Below are positions 43,577 to 55,580 of a stretch of 64,000 nt of DNA, piece after piece. The notes beneath the pieces were generated by a model. The model saw nothing but the letters and a program-made list of their open reading frames with translations. It ran no database searches and was not told where the DNA came from. A program made the position numbers and the translations under genes. The stretch comes from Siphonodentalium dalli (lineage: Eukaryota; Mollusca; Scaphopoda; Gadilida; Siphonodentaliidae): contig CP136064.1 of NCBI GenBank assembly GCA_032622095.1, positions 264,805,165-264,869,164 of the forward strand, in the 5' to 3' direction. Each line of letters opens with the position of its first letter. The first letter of the stretch is position 1.

Positions 43577-44350
43577 CTAGAAGGTGACCCGACTTCGTCC
43601 GGGGTTTGACCTTGAATTGTCTATTTTGAAGGCCAATGTCAAGTGGGGTCACGATTTGACCCGTCCAAAACACTGCCCGAACAAAAGTACCCGACCAAAG
43701 TACCCGTCGAAATCCATCCGGTTTTACCCGATTTGACCTTTTAACCCGATTTGATTTCCACTCAAGTATATAAACGCGCCTCATATACACACGCTCATTA
43801 ATTATCAAGTTTCAACGTAAAGATAAATTACCATCGGTGCCCGAGATATCGCCAAGACGTCTGAAACAGTCAAATGCATCGGCCGGTTAAGCGTTAACGT
43901 GATCTAACGTTATGACCTCTAACGACGTCATAGAAGTTACGCATTGTTTTTATCCTGATGAAAGATAGTACCACTTCTTCTTGATAATTGAGGCAGATAA
44001 CTAAAACGGATACATACGCATTATATATCGTTGGAAATAGGAAAACACGAAAGATTCTCACAGTGTCATTATTATGACTGGCATTTTAGTATTCGCGCTG
44101 TTTCGAATCGATTTGTAAGCACCGAACTCAAATGAAAGTCCCGTAACACAGCGTAAAAACAGATTTGACCTCGGCACGTGGAAAGTTGACATCGGATCTG
44201 AAAATCAATATGCCTATGCCACCCCCGGCCGAAAATACCCCCACATACCAAGTTTCATCGAAATCGGGTCGGCCGTTTTCGAGTTCATCGCGAACACACA
44301 CACAGACCATACACAGATACACAGACAGATCTTCCAAAATATATAATAGA
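43577..44350 (-). mobile_element. Non-autonomous Helitron, family H2, reverse array unit 4
   Basis: It has H2 ends at both sides and abuts its neighbours with no spacer. Its centre (43790-44190) is the inverted counterpart of 8940-9340, so this and the 8772-9676 unit are two copies of the long H2 form. Confidence 0.85.
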
Positions 44351-44920
44351 CTAGCCGATGAGCCCGACGTTGTCCGGGCTATTCAAAAACCAAATTTCAA
44401 GTCGATAGCTCTACCCAGCCCGACGTTGTCCGGGCTATTCAAAAACCAAATTTCAAGTCGATAGCTCCACCCGTTTCCGAGATCTGGTCTGCGCATGCGC
44501 GAAGCTGGCGTCGCACGGGCTCGGCGACCCGATAAAATTCGTATCCGGGGCAATATACATTCACATACCAAATTTCAAGTCGATAGCTCCACCCGTTTCC
44601 GATATCTCGTCTGCGCACGCGCGAAGCTGGCGTCGCACGGGCTCGGCGACCCGATAAAATTCGTATCCGGGGCAAGATACATTCACATACCAAATTTCAA
44701 GTCGATAGCTCCACCCGTTTCCGAGATATCGTCTGCGCATGCGCGAAGCGGGCGCCGCACGGGCTCGCCAATACGACAACGTCCACCGCCTGGTCAAACT
44801 ACACACACGTACCAAGTTTCGTCCCGATCGGTCGAGAATCGTAGATTTGTATAAATGACAAACATACAGACAAACATACAGACAAACATACAGACACAGG
44901 TCTTCAAAATATATATGAGA
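44351..44920 (-). mobile_element. Non-autonomous Helitron, family H1, reverse array unit 3
   Basis: The 5' end TCTCATATATATTTTGAAG lies at 44920. It has a TGTT/TCTG microsatellite, three 122-bp core copies, and a duplicated 3' segment with the hairpin AGCCCGGACAACGTCGGGCT, then CATCGGCTAG at 44351. The same terminal duplication occurs in the plus-strand unit 2. Confidence 0.85.
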
Positions 44921-45620
44921 CTAGAAGGTGACCCGACTTCGTCCGGGCTTTGACCTTGAATTGTCCATTTTGAAGGTCAAGTGGGGTCACGATTTGACCA
45001 GTCCAAAACACTGCCCGGACGAAAGTACCCGACAAACGTGCCCGTCGAAATCCATCCGGTTTTACCAGTTTTGACATTGAATTTATTATTTTGAAGGTCA
45101 AGGTCAGGTCGGGGGCACGATTTGACCCGTCCAAAACACTCAGTTGATAAAAGTACCCCCATGTATCAAATTTCGTCGAAATCCCATCAAAATTGGCGAT
45201 TTGACATTGAATTGACCCGATTTCAAGGTCAAGGTCACGTCGCACGGGCAAATGAATATGCTTATGAGACTCCCCATACGAATGTACCCCCGCATACCAA
45301 GTTTCATTGAAATCCCGTAATATTTGGGCATTTGACCTTGAAATGACCCGATTTCAAGGTCAAGGTCACGTCGCACGGACAAATTAATAGGTTTATGCCA
45401 CTCTCCGGCCGAAGATACCCACACATACCAAGTTTCATTGAAATCCCGTGACATTCGGGCGTTTGACCTTGAAGTTACCCGATTTCAAGGTCAAGGTCAC
45501 GTCGCACAGGCACATTAATAGGCCCATGCCACCCCCCGGCCGAAAATACCCCCACATACCAAGTTTCATCGAAATCGGCTGGGCCGTTTTCGAGTTCATC
45601 GCGAACACACACACACACAG

Positions 45621-45653
<33 letters not shown>

Positions 45654-45674
45654 TCTTCCAAAATATATAACAGA
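44921..45674 (-). mobile_element. Non-autonomous Helitron, family H2, reverse array unit 2
   Basis: The 5' end is a variant H2 (TCTGTTATATATTTTGGAAG). An (AC)n microsatellite lies at 45606-45650. The 3' hairpin and CTAG are at 44921. The junction with the next unit has lost the C of CTAG (reads CTA|TCTG on the minus strand). Confidence 0.8.
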
Positions 45675-46183
45675 TAGCCGATGAGCCCGACGTTGTCCGG
45701 GCTATTCAAAAACCAAATTTCAAGTCGATAGCTCCACCCGTTTCCGAGATCTGGTCTGCGCATGCGCGAAGCTGGCGTCGCACGGGCTCGGCGACCCGTT
45801 AAAATTCGTATCCGGGGCAAGATACATTCACATAGCAAATTTCAAGTCGATAGCTCCACCCGTTTCCGAGATCTCGTCTGCGCATGCGCGAAGCTGGCGT
45901 CGCACGGGCTCGGCGACCCGATAAAATTCGTATCCGGGGCAAGATACATTCACATAGCAAATTTCAAGTCGATAGCTCCACCCGTTTCCGAGATCTCGTC
46001 TGCGTATGCGCGAAGCGGGCGCCGCACGGGCTCGCCAATACGACAACGACGACCGCCTGGTAAAACTACACACACGTACCAAGTTTCGTCCCGATCGGTC
46101 GAGAATCGTAGATTTGTATTAATGACATACATACATACAGACAGACAGACAGACAGACAGAGGCCTTCAAAATATATATGAGA
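45675..46183 (-). mobile_element. Non-autonomous Helitron, family H1, reverse array unit 1
   Basis: It begins A|TCTCATATATATTTTGAAG on the minus strand (46183), the expected A before TC. It carries a (GTCT)n microsatellite and three core copies. Its 3' hairpin is intact but the terminal CTAG is trimmed. Confidence 0.82.
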
Positions 46184-46502
46184 TGGTAGAACGGCGTGTT
46201 GTCGATTTCTTATCCACAGTCGAAACTTAATTGTTAGTTTCAGTTATCATTCTTGAAATCAACACGTCTACATTAGTTACTAGCTAAACAAGACAGTTTG
46301 TCATATGTGTATACTAAACTGTGCAATAGCGTTTTTTTTTCGTTCTTCAAGAACGGATTCTCAAAATGTTTGGTTTTCCAAAAAAAACGAGGATTCGCAC
46401 TTTCTGAACTGAACTCCATGCGTTCATTTAAATAGATGAATAAATAGTGGGAAAGACAGACAATCCTAGTTCATAATGAATTTAAGTATATAAATATAAA
46501 TA

Positions 46503-46800
46503 ATACACGGCGGATTCAACGTGGTCATGGGTTTTGACCGCGATAAAAAAATCAGCAAACTCCGTTTATATGCCCATGCCACCCCCCGGCCGAAAATACC
46601 CCCACATACCAAGTTTCATCGAAATCGGCTGGGCCGTTTTCGAGTTCATCGCGAACACACACACACACAGATACACACACACACACACACAGATCTTCCA
46701 AAATATATAACAGATAGCCGATGAGCCCGACGTTGTCCGGAACAGATATTTTTTCTCGCGGTCAAAATCCCATGACCACATTGAAACGGCCGTTTATTTC
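46503..46800. mobile_element. Inverted-repeat MITE containing a copied Helitron junction
   Basis: Arms GTGGTCATGGGTTTTGACCG (46520-46539) and CGGTCAAAATCCCATGACCA (inverted, about 46759-46778) define the element. Its centre (46570-46740) is a near-identical copy of 45528-45702, including the defective H2/H1 junction CAGATAGCCGATG. Only the (AC)n length differs. Confidence 0.8.
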
Positions 46801-47094
46801 TTATCTGAATTAAATATGTCAACCCAACTAATTGAAATACTCGCAGCTACATGTTGATAGTCAGCCGTACTTTTACATGTACTTCCTTAAAGTTCATTCC
46901 ATTGACGTACATAACTATTTGAATAACATAATGATTATTTTGAGCATATAATACAATCTTCTCAACAAAATGTTGATGCAGTTACAATTTACTCGATGAT
47001 AGTTTTCGTCGTGGCGGTCATTAATACACGCAGTTATATATTTATCTACATTCAAGAACAATTCAGAGCTGAAACTGTCACCAGATATTGTCTT
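46801..47094. other. Unassigned intron sequence
   Basis: Nothing recognised. Confidence 0.35.
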
Positions 47095-47289
47095 TTACGA
47101 AAATATTTTTGTCAGTTTTGAATTCGCGCAGCACGGTGCGCGTATTCAAAGGGGCAGCGGCTATTCGCCATCGGATGGCAAATAGCGATTCTACCGATAT
47201 GCGCTATTTGCCATCCGATGGTATTTTAAAGAAAAGAAAACATATCATATCATCACAATACGCTATTATAATGATGATTCCTACCGCCT

Positions 47290-50200
47290 TCGTGATAATT
47301 AGGACCAGTTGACCGTCGGTTGACCACCTACATATATCCTGGGGGATGGCAAATAAGAAATCGACAATGTTGAAGGAAATTTCGTATAGTTTGAACATTT
47401 AGTGCCACAAGCTGTCGCTATATGGCCACATAATCACCATTTCTACCCGCCTTACTGAAAACCCGGACCAGTTGACCGTCGGTTGACCACCCACAGATAT
47501 CCTGGGGGATGGCAAATAAGAAATCGATCAATTTTGAAGGAAATTTCGTATAGTTTGAACATTTAGTGGCACAAGCTGTCGCTATATGGCCACATAATCA
47601 CCATTTCTACCCGCCTTACTGAAAACCCGGACCAGTTGACGGTCGGTTGATCACCCACAGATATCCTGGGGGATGGCAAATAAGAAATCGATCAATTTTG
47701 AAGGAAATTTCGTATAGTTTGAACATTTAGTGGCACAAGCTGTCGCTATATCGCCACATAATCACCATTTCTACCCGCCTTACTGAAAACACGGACCAGA
47801 TGACCGTCGGTTGACCACCCACAGATATCCTGGGGGGATGGCAAATAAGAAATCGACCAATTTTGAAGGAAATTTCGTATAGTTTGAACATTTAGTGGCA
47901 CAAGCTGTCGCTATATGGCCACATAATCACCATTTCTACCCGCCTTACTGAAAACCCGGACCAGTTGACCGTCGGTTAACCACCCACAGATATCCTGGGG
48001 GGATGGCAAATAAGAAATCGACCAATTTTGAAGGAAATTTCGTATAGTTTGAACATTTAGTCGCACAAGCTGTCGCTATATGGCCACATAATCACAATTT
48101 CTACCCGCCTTACTGAAAACCCGGACCAGTTGACCGTCGGTTGACCACCCACAGATATCCTGGGGGGATGGCAAATAAGAAATCGACCAACTTTGAAGGA
48201 AATTTCGTATAGTTTGAACATTTAGTGGCACAAGCTGTCGCTATATGGCCACATAATCACCATTTCTACCCGCCTTACTGAAAACCCGGACCAGTTGACC
48301 GTAGGTTGAAAACCCACAGATATCCTGGGGGAATGGCAAATAAGAAATCGACCAATTTTGAAGGAAATTTCATATAGTTTGAACATTTAGTGGCACAAGC
48401 TGTCGCTATATGGCCACATAATCACCATTTCTACCCGCCTTACTGAAAATCCGGACCAGCTGACCGTCGGTTGACCACCCACAGATATCCTGGGGGATGG
48501 CAAATAAGAAATCGACCAATTTTGAAGGAAATTTCGTATAGTTTGAACATTTAGTGGCACAAGCTGTCGCTATATCGCACATAATCACCATTTCTACCCG
48601 CCTTACTGAAAACCCGGACCAGTTGACCGTCGGTTGACCACCCACAGATATCTTGGGGGGGATGGCAAATAAGAAATCGACCAATTTTGAAGGAAATTTC
48701 GTATAGTTTGAACATTTAGTGGCACAAGCTGTCGCTATATGGCCACATACTCACCATTTCTACCCGCCTTACTGAAAACCCGGACCAGTTGACCGTCGGT
48801 TGACCACCCACAGATATCCTGGGGGGACGGCAAATAAGAAATCGACCAATTTTGAAGGAAATTTCGTATAGTTTGAACATTTAGTGGCACAAGCTGTCGC
48901 TATATGGCCACATAATCACCATTTCTACCCGCCTTACAGAAAACCCGGACCAGTTGACCGTCGGTTGACCACCCACAGATATCCTGGGGGGATGGCAAAT
49001 CAGAAATCGACCAATTTTGAAGGAAATTTCGTATAGTTTGAACATTTAGTCGCACAAGCTGTCGCTATATGGCCACATAATCACAATTTCTACCCGCCTT
49101 ACTGAAAACCCGGACCAGTTGACCGTCGGTTGACCACCCACAGATATCCTGGGGGATGGCAAATAAGAAATCGACCAATTTTGAAGGAAATTTCGTATAG
49201 TTTGAACATTTAGTGGGACAAGCTGTCGCTATATGGCCACATAATCACCATTTCTACCCGCCTTACTGAAAACCCGGACCAGTTGACCGTCGGTTGACCA
49301 CCCACAGATATCCTGGGGGGATGGCAAATAAGAAATCGACCAATTTTGAAGGAAATTTCGTATAGTTTGAACATTTAGTGGCACAAGCTGTCGCTATATG
49401 GCCACATAATCACCATTTCTACCCGCCTTACTGAAAACCCGGACCAGCTGACCGTCGGTTGACCACCCACATATATCCTGGGGGGATGGCAAATAAGAAA
49501 TCGACCAATTTTGAAGGAAATTTCGTATAGTTTGAACATTTAGTGGCACAAGCTGTCGCTATATGGCCACATAATCACCATTTCTACCCGCCTTACTGAA
49601 AACCCGGACCAGTTGACCGTCGGTTGACCACCCACAGATATCCTGGGGGGACGGCAAATAAGAAATCGACCAATTTTGAAGGAAATTTCGTATAGTTTGA
49701 ACATTTAGTGGCACAAGCTGTCGCTATATGGCCACATAATCACCATTTCTACCCGCCTTACAGAAAACCCGGACCAGTTGACCGTCGGTTGACCACCCAC
49801 AGATATCCTGGGGGGATGGCAAATAAGAAATCGACCAATTTTGAAGGAAATTTCGTATAGTTTGAACATTTAGTGGCACAAGCTGTCGCTATATGGCCAC
49901 ATAATCACCATTTCTACCCGCCTTACAGAAAACCCGGACCAGTTGACGGTCGGTTGATCACCCACAGATATCCTGGGGGATGGCAAATAAGAAATCGACC
50001 AATTTTGAAGGAAATTTCGTATAGTTTGAACATTTAGTGGCACAAGCTGTCGCTATATGGCCACATAATCACCATTTCTACCCGCCTTACTGAAAACACG
50101 GACCAGTTGACCGTCGGTTGACCACCCACAGATATCCTGGGGGGATGGCAAATAAGAAATCGACCAATTTTGAAGGAAATTTCGTATAGTTTGAACATTT

Positions 50201-52119
50201 AGTGGCACAAGCTGTCGCTATATGGCCACATAATCACCATTTCTACCCGCCTTACTGAAAACCCGGACCAGTTGACCGTCGGTTAACCACCCACAGATAT
50301 CCTGGGGGGATGGCAAATAAGAAATCGACCAATTTTGAAGGAAATTTCGTATAGTTTGAACATTTAGTCGCACAAGCTGTCGCTATATGGCCACATAATC
50401 ACAATTTCTACCCGCCTTACTGAAAACCCGGACCAGTTGACCGTCGGTTGACCACCCACAGATATCCTGGGGGGATGGCAAATAAGAAATCGACCAACTT
50501 TGAAGGAAATTTCGTATAGTTTGAACATTTAGTGGCACAAGCTGTCGCTATATGGCCAAATAATCACCATTTCTACCCGCCTTACTGAAAACCCGGACCA
50601 GCTGACCGTCGGTTGACCACCCACAGATATCCTGGGGGGATGGCAAATAAGAAATCGACCAATTTTGAAGGAAATTTCGTATAGTTTGAACATTTAGTGG
50701 CACAAGCTGTCGCTATATGGCCACATAATCACCATTTCTACCCGCCTTACTGAAAACCCGGACCAGCTGACCGTCGGTTGACCACCCACATATATCCTGG
50801 GGGGATGGCAAATAAGAAATCGACCAATTTTGAAGGAAATTTCGTATAGTTTGAACATTTAGTGGCACAAGCTGTCGCTATATCGCCACATAATCACCAT
50901 TTCTACCCGCCTTACTGAAAACACGGACCAGTTGACCGTCGGTTGACCACCCACAGATATCCTGGAGGGATGGCAAATAAGAAATCGACCAATTTTGAAG
51001 GAAATTTCGTATAGTTTGAACATTTAGTGGCACAAGCTGTCGCTATATGGCCACATAATCACCATTTCTACCCGCCTTACTGAAAACCCGGACCAGTTGA
51101 CCGTCGGTTAACCACCCACATATATCCTGGGGGGATGGCAAATAAGAAATCGACCAATTTTGAAGAAAATTTCGTATAGTTTGAACATTTAGTCGCAGAA
51201 GCTGTCGCTATATGGCCACATAATCACAATTTCTACCCGCCTTACTGAAAACCCGGACCAGTTGACCGTCGGTTGACCACCCACAGATATCCTGGGGGGA
51301 TGGCAAATAAGAAATCGACCAACTTTGAAGGAAATTTCGTATAGTTTGAACATTTAGTGGCACAAGCTGTCGCTATATGGCCACATAATCACCATTTCTA
51401 CCCGCCTTACTGAAAACCCGGACCAGTTGACCGTCGGTTGACAACCCACAGATATTCTGGGGGAATGGCAAATAAGAAATCGACCAATTTTGAAGGAAAT
51501 TTCATATAGTTTGAACATTTAGTGGCACAAGCTGTCGCTATATGGCCACATAATCACCATTTCTACCCGCCTTACTGAAAATCCGGACCAGCTGACCGTC
51601 GGTTGACCACCCACAGATATCCTGGGGGACGGCAAATAAGAAATCGACCAATTTTGAAGGAAATTTCGTATAGTTTGAACATTTAGTGGCACAAGCTGTC
51701 GCTATATCGCCACATAATCACCATTTCTACCAGCCTTACTGAAAACCCAGACCAGTTGACCGTCGGTTGACCACCCACATATATCCTGGGGGGATGGCAA
51801 ATAAGAAATCGACCAATTTTGAAGGAAATTTCGTATAGTTTGAACATTTAGTGGCACAAGCTGTCGCTATATGGCCACATAATCACCATTTCTACCCGCC
51901 TTACAGAAAACCCGGACCAGTTGACCGTCGGTTGACCACCCACAGATATCTTGGGGGGGATGGCAAATAAGAAATCGACCAATTTTGAAGGAAATTTCGT
52001 ATAGTTTGAACATTTAGTGGCACAAGCTGTCGCTATATGGCCACATACTCACCATTTCTACCCGCCTTACTGAAAACCCGGACCAGTGGACCGTCGGTTG
52101 ACCACCCACAGATATCCTG
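47290..52119 (-). repeat. 165-bp satellite array, left arm (~29 units)
   Basis: The unit contains AGTTGACCGTCGGTTGACCA, GGGATGGCAAATAAGAAATC, GTATAGTTTGAACATTTAGT and GCTGTCGCTATATGGCCACA. Starts of ATGGCAAATAAG at 47346, 47509, 47673, 47838 and 48003 give 163-165 bp, varying mainly in a G-run. A variant unit with TTAGTCGCACAAGC and ATCACAATTTC recurs at about 48060, 49048, 50368 and 51190, exposing larger internal duplications. Confidence 0.95.
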
Positions 52120-52965
52120 GGTTTTCAGTAAGGCGGGTAGAAATGGTGATTATGTGGCCATATAGCGACAGCTTGTGCCACTAAATGCTCAAACTATACG
52201 AAATTTCCTTCAAAATTGGTCGATTTCTTATTTGCCATCCCCCCAGGATATCTGTGGGTGGTCAACCGACGGTCAACTGGTCCGGGTTTTCAGTAAGGCA
52301 AGTAGAAATGGTGATTATGTGGCCATATAGCGACAGCTTGTGCCACCAAATGTTCAAACTATACGAAATTTCCTTCAAAATTGGTCGATTTCTTATTTGC
52401 CATCCCCCCAGGATATCTGTGGGTGGTCAACCGACGGTCAACTGGTCTGGGTTTTCAGTAAGGCGGGTAGAAATGGTGATTATGTGGCCATATAGCGACA
52501 GCTTGTGCCACTAAATGTTCAAACTATACGAAATTTCCTTCAAAATTGGTCGATTTCTTATTTGCCATCCCCCAGGATATCTGTGGGTGGTCAACCGACG
52601 GTCAACTGGTCCGGGTTTTCAGTAAGGCGGGTAGAAATGGTGATTATGTGGCCATATAGCGACAGCTTGTGCCACTAAATGTTCAAACTATACGAAATTT
52701 CCTTCAAAATTGGTCGATTTCTTATTTGCCATCCCCCCAGGATATCTGTGGGTGGTCAACCGACGGTCAACTGGTCCGGGTTTTCAGTAAGGCGGGTAGA
52801 AATGGTGATTATGTGGCCATATAGCGACAGCTTGTGCCACTAAATGTTCAAACTATACGAAATTTTCTTCAAAATTGGTCGATTTCTTATTTGCCATCCC
52901 CCCAGGATATATGTGGGTGGTCAACCGACGGTCAACTGGTCCGGGTTTTCAGTAAGGCGGGTCGA
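52120..52965 (+). repeat. 165-bp satellite array, right arm in opposite orientation (~5 units)
   Basis: At 52119/52120 the array flips: GATATCCTGG is followed directly by GTTTTCAGTAAGGCGGGTAG, the reverse complement of the usual preceding part. Five units follow, reaching the right terminal repeat. Because 165 is divisible by three, some frames run through two units; they are not genes. Confidence 0.95.
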
Positions 52966-53150
52966 AATGGTGATTATGATAGCGTATTGTGATGATATGA
53001 TATGTTTTCTTTTCTTTAAAATACCATCGGATGGCAAATAGCGCATATCGGTAGATTCGCTATTTGCCATCCGATGGCGAATAGACACTTCCCTTTGTCT
53101 ATTCAAAGTGCGCGAATTCAAAACTGAGCGAAAATAGTATTGCGCGAATT

Positions 53151-54028
53151 TAAATACGATTACGGTAGCCCCATTTTCCTCGAAAGTGGGGGTCTACAGG
53201 GTGGTTATTATGACGAATGGGACATTCATGTAAGTTACCTGTGAAACCACATGCGTGCAATTTGAAAAGTAATCAGTCAACCCATAGGGTTTCGGAAGCT
53301 TTCTCTTGAACTTAGTGGTACATAATATCGCTTGCATATCGTTCAGCAGTTAGTCGGTACGCTGTTCGAAATTTTGGACATTTTGTTTCTCGATTTTGAA
53401 TGTCAAGGACACATAAATAGGAATGACACCTTGGTTAAATTTTTTCAGCATACCTAAATTATGTCACCGGGGTTACCACCGTTCCGCGCAAATGCCGTTA
53501 AAGGTCTAATGTTGATTTACACTTTAAGAGCTTTTTGTTCGCCAAGACGCAATTGTTGCTCACAAAGTATTTATCTGATTTTATGGAAAATGACTTTTGC
53601 ACCAGCGATGATTCACTGAGTTTTTGTGTAACTGCACACATGCGTAAGATAAGATGAGATAAGATGAGATAAGAATCATAAGATGCGTGGAGATATTTTC
53701 CTTTACTAAGTAGGATGTACTACAGCATTACACACATCACAAGCTCTCAAACAATTTTGATCGGCTTGCGTGAAATTACACAAGCTTTCAGAAGACGATT
53801 TTTTGTATAACACTCCTATGCGCGATTTCCATTGAAAACGCCGTTAACTAAAAATGGTAATGTCACTAGTGAATTATGTCATTTCTTGTTACGTCATTGA
53901 CGTTACGCCGCTTACTGATCTTGACTGAAATTTAGCTGATTAATCTTTCTCCACTCGGGACTTTCATACATTAATTCTGTGTGTTTCAATCATATTTGGC
54001 GAACCAAATTGACGCAGAAGTGTAATAA
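53151..54028. other. Unassigned intron sequence with a small GATAAGAT repeat
   Basis: A (GATGAGATAA)n run lies at 53647-53685. Otherwise no repeat or exon was recognised. Confidence 0.4.
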
Positions 54029-54193
54029 ATAGAGTAATCAATTAGTTCCGAAAATTACGTTATATAATTCACTCGAGGTGAGAGACGTTTGTCTAAGAAA
54101 CTCGTGCGCTAACGCGCACTCGTTTCTTACCGACATCTCTCGCCTGTCGTGAATTATTTAACGTAATTCTCGGAACCAATTGATTACTCTCTA
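54029..54193. mobile_element. Palindromic MITE
   Basis: GAGTAATCAATTAGTTCCGA...AATTACGTTA...AATTCAC and its reverse complement form arms of about 70 bp around AAACTCGTGCGCTAACGCGC. AT-rich flanks prevent a clear target duplication call. Confidence 0.8.
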
Positions 54194-54769
54194 TAAACAA
54201 CATCGTGTGCCCCAACCTACGTCATAGAAAATAAGCATGTCGCATGTGCACCATTTTCCTGAAATTAGCATTTAAAAAGTTACCATGACGCAAGTGTTAT
54301 ATAATATATATAATATAAATATTATATGAGTCAAAGAAAACATATTCCTCAATGTTTTAGCATTATTTGCCTTTATTATTAATACCATATAATATGATGG
54401 AAGAATTTATTGATGCTCATGTATGTTTAGTATTGTTTGTATATATGTATATACGTTGTAGCATGTTGCAACTTCGATGTTGACTTTGCAAATAAACAAT
54501 TAAATTAACCAACATCATATAGCAAATTAGCAGGATCGCTTTACAAGTGTTATACACTGGTTACCAACCAAACATTCTACAAGAAAAAAAACCCCACACA
54601 TTTGAGCCGGCAAGGGGGCTTGTCGTGCTAATTTTGAATGTCTAATTGATCATGGCCTATTTGCGAACATATAGATACCACAATAAGTAGCACCTCAGGT
54701 GTTGGAATACCCCCACGGTGCCAAATATAAACATTGGCAGGACAGAACCCAAATTTAGAATAAACAAAG
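54194..54769. other. Unassigned intron sequence
   Basis: An AT-rich (TATAATATA) stretch lies at 54300-54330. No exon was recognised. Confidence 0.4.
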
Positions 54770-55140
54770 AATGATAACTCTATGACTGAAAATGAAACAA
54801 CATCATTGGGCACTCATGCAGTCGTGATGGCAAACCTCCATACCAAACTGCATTCAGATCCGATAACCCATCGCTGAGATATCTGGGCGGACGTATAAAA
54901 TAAAAAATAAAAAATTCCAGATACGCAAATAAAAATAACTCCAGAATGAAAAACGCGAACATCGTAATTGCCCCTCTTTTGAAAGCAGTAATTATGGAGA
55001 ACACACCAAATTTCATTGAGATGTGATGGTAAATGGCTGATATCCGACCGGAGGGACAAGAAACAAGATTCCCAGATAAACACAGGATTACTCGAAAACC
55101 TCTCTAAAAACTCTGAAAATGGCAAGAACGTCATTTGTCC
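54770..55140. repeat. Degenerate ~185-bp tandem repeat, two units
   Basis: The paired anchors are CAAACCTCCATACCAAACTG...GATATCTGGGCGGAC and a second set CACCAAATTTCATTGAGATG...GATATCCGACCGGAGGGAC. The units are diverged and non-coding. Confidence 0.5.
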
Positions 55141-55242
55141 CTCTTTTTAAAGTAAAGTAAAGTTTCTTTTAAAATATGGGTGTGGGGGTAAATCACGGCA
55201 TGTGATATTAAAATAATGATGTGCGTATGATTATTTTTTCAG

Positions 55243-55464
55243 AAGACAAATCATGTGAACAGAATGAACAAACAGTAGCATGTAATGGGAATTTCACAAG
55301 TTATTCAGTCGGAGACAGGCAGTTGTGCACCAAACAGGTGGATGAACGGCTCAGCTGGTTCGACGCAGAGGCTAACTGCAATCAGAGTGGCGCACACCTC
55401 TTCAGAATCGACAGTCCCGAGATACTAGATTGGTTCTTCGACAGGACTAAAGACCAATTTGGAT
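55243..55464 (+). CDS. C-type lectin-like domain exon (N-terminal half)
   Basis: After a TTATTTTTTCAG acceptor the exon reads DKSCEQNEQTVACNGNFTSY, then RQLCTKQVDERLSWFDAEAN, CNQSGAHLFRIDSPEILDWF and FDRTKDQFG, and then a GTAAGT donor. LSW.DAEA.C...GAHL..I.SPE is the first half of a C-type lectin-like domain, an extracellular sugar- or protein-binding fold. It starts in phase 1 and ends in phase 1 with T, so the next exon should supply GG (Trp of the WIG motif). That exon was not found up to 64000. The phase-1 start matches the PAN exon at 31848, giving a plausible PAN-CTLD secreted protein. Calcium- and sugar-binding residues lie in the missing half. Confidence 0.87.
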
Positions 55465-55514
55465 GTAAGTGTACGCTGTATATATGTCAAGTTTTCGTGA
55501 TATTTTTGCAGGCA

Positions 55515-55580
55515 TCTCGTCATAGAAAACCATATGGTGCCAGAATATGAACATCAAAATGCGTATACAATGCAATGGAA
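55515..55580. repeat. Fragment of the 24045-24445 MITE
   Basis: GCAGGCATCTCGTCATAGAA and CCAGAATATGAACATC parallel 24080-24125. Only one arm is present. Confidence 0.55.

Larger units (their letters stand above)
47095..53150. mobile_element. ~6-kb terminal-inverted-repeat element filled with a 165-bp satellite
   Basis: About 190 bp at the left (47100-47285: TCAGTTTTGAATTCGCGC, then AAAGAAAAGAAAACATATCA and ATCATCACAATACGCTAT) recur in reverse complement at 52970-53145. Between them lies only satellite. Each arm contains a 20-bp hairpin, CCATCGGATGGCAAATAGCG with its complement (47177-47222 and 53027-53075). No transposase is present, and the target duplication could not be fixed. Confidence 0.85.

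Noticed and set aside
52185-52514. Two-unit 109-codon frame FKLYEISFKIGRFLICHPPR
   Set aside because: It lies wholly in the 165-bp satellite, open only because 165 is divisible by three; most units break it through the G-run length.
47290-52965. Regularly spaced repeats resembling a CRISPR array
   Set aside because: The full 165-bp unit is repeated with no unique spacers, in a eukaryotic context with introns and LINEs.
53188-53232. Plus-strand GGYYDEWDIH, resembling the GH9 GGYYDAGDH motif
   Set aside because: Wrong strand for the GH9 gene, the key AGD is not conserved, and surrounding sequence shows no GH9 similarity. It is probably chance.
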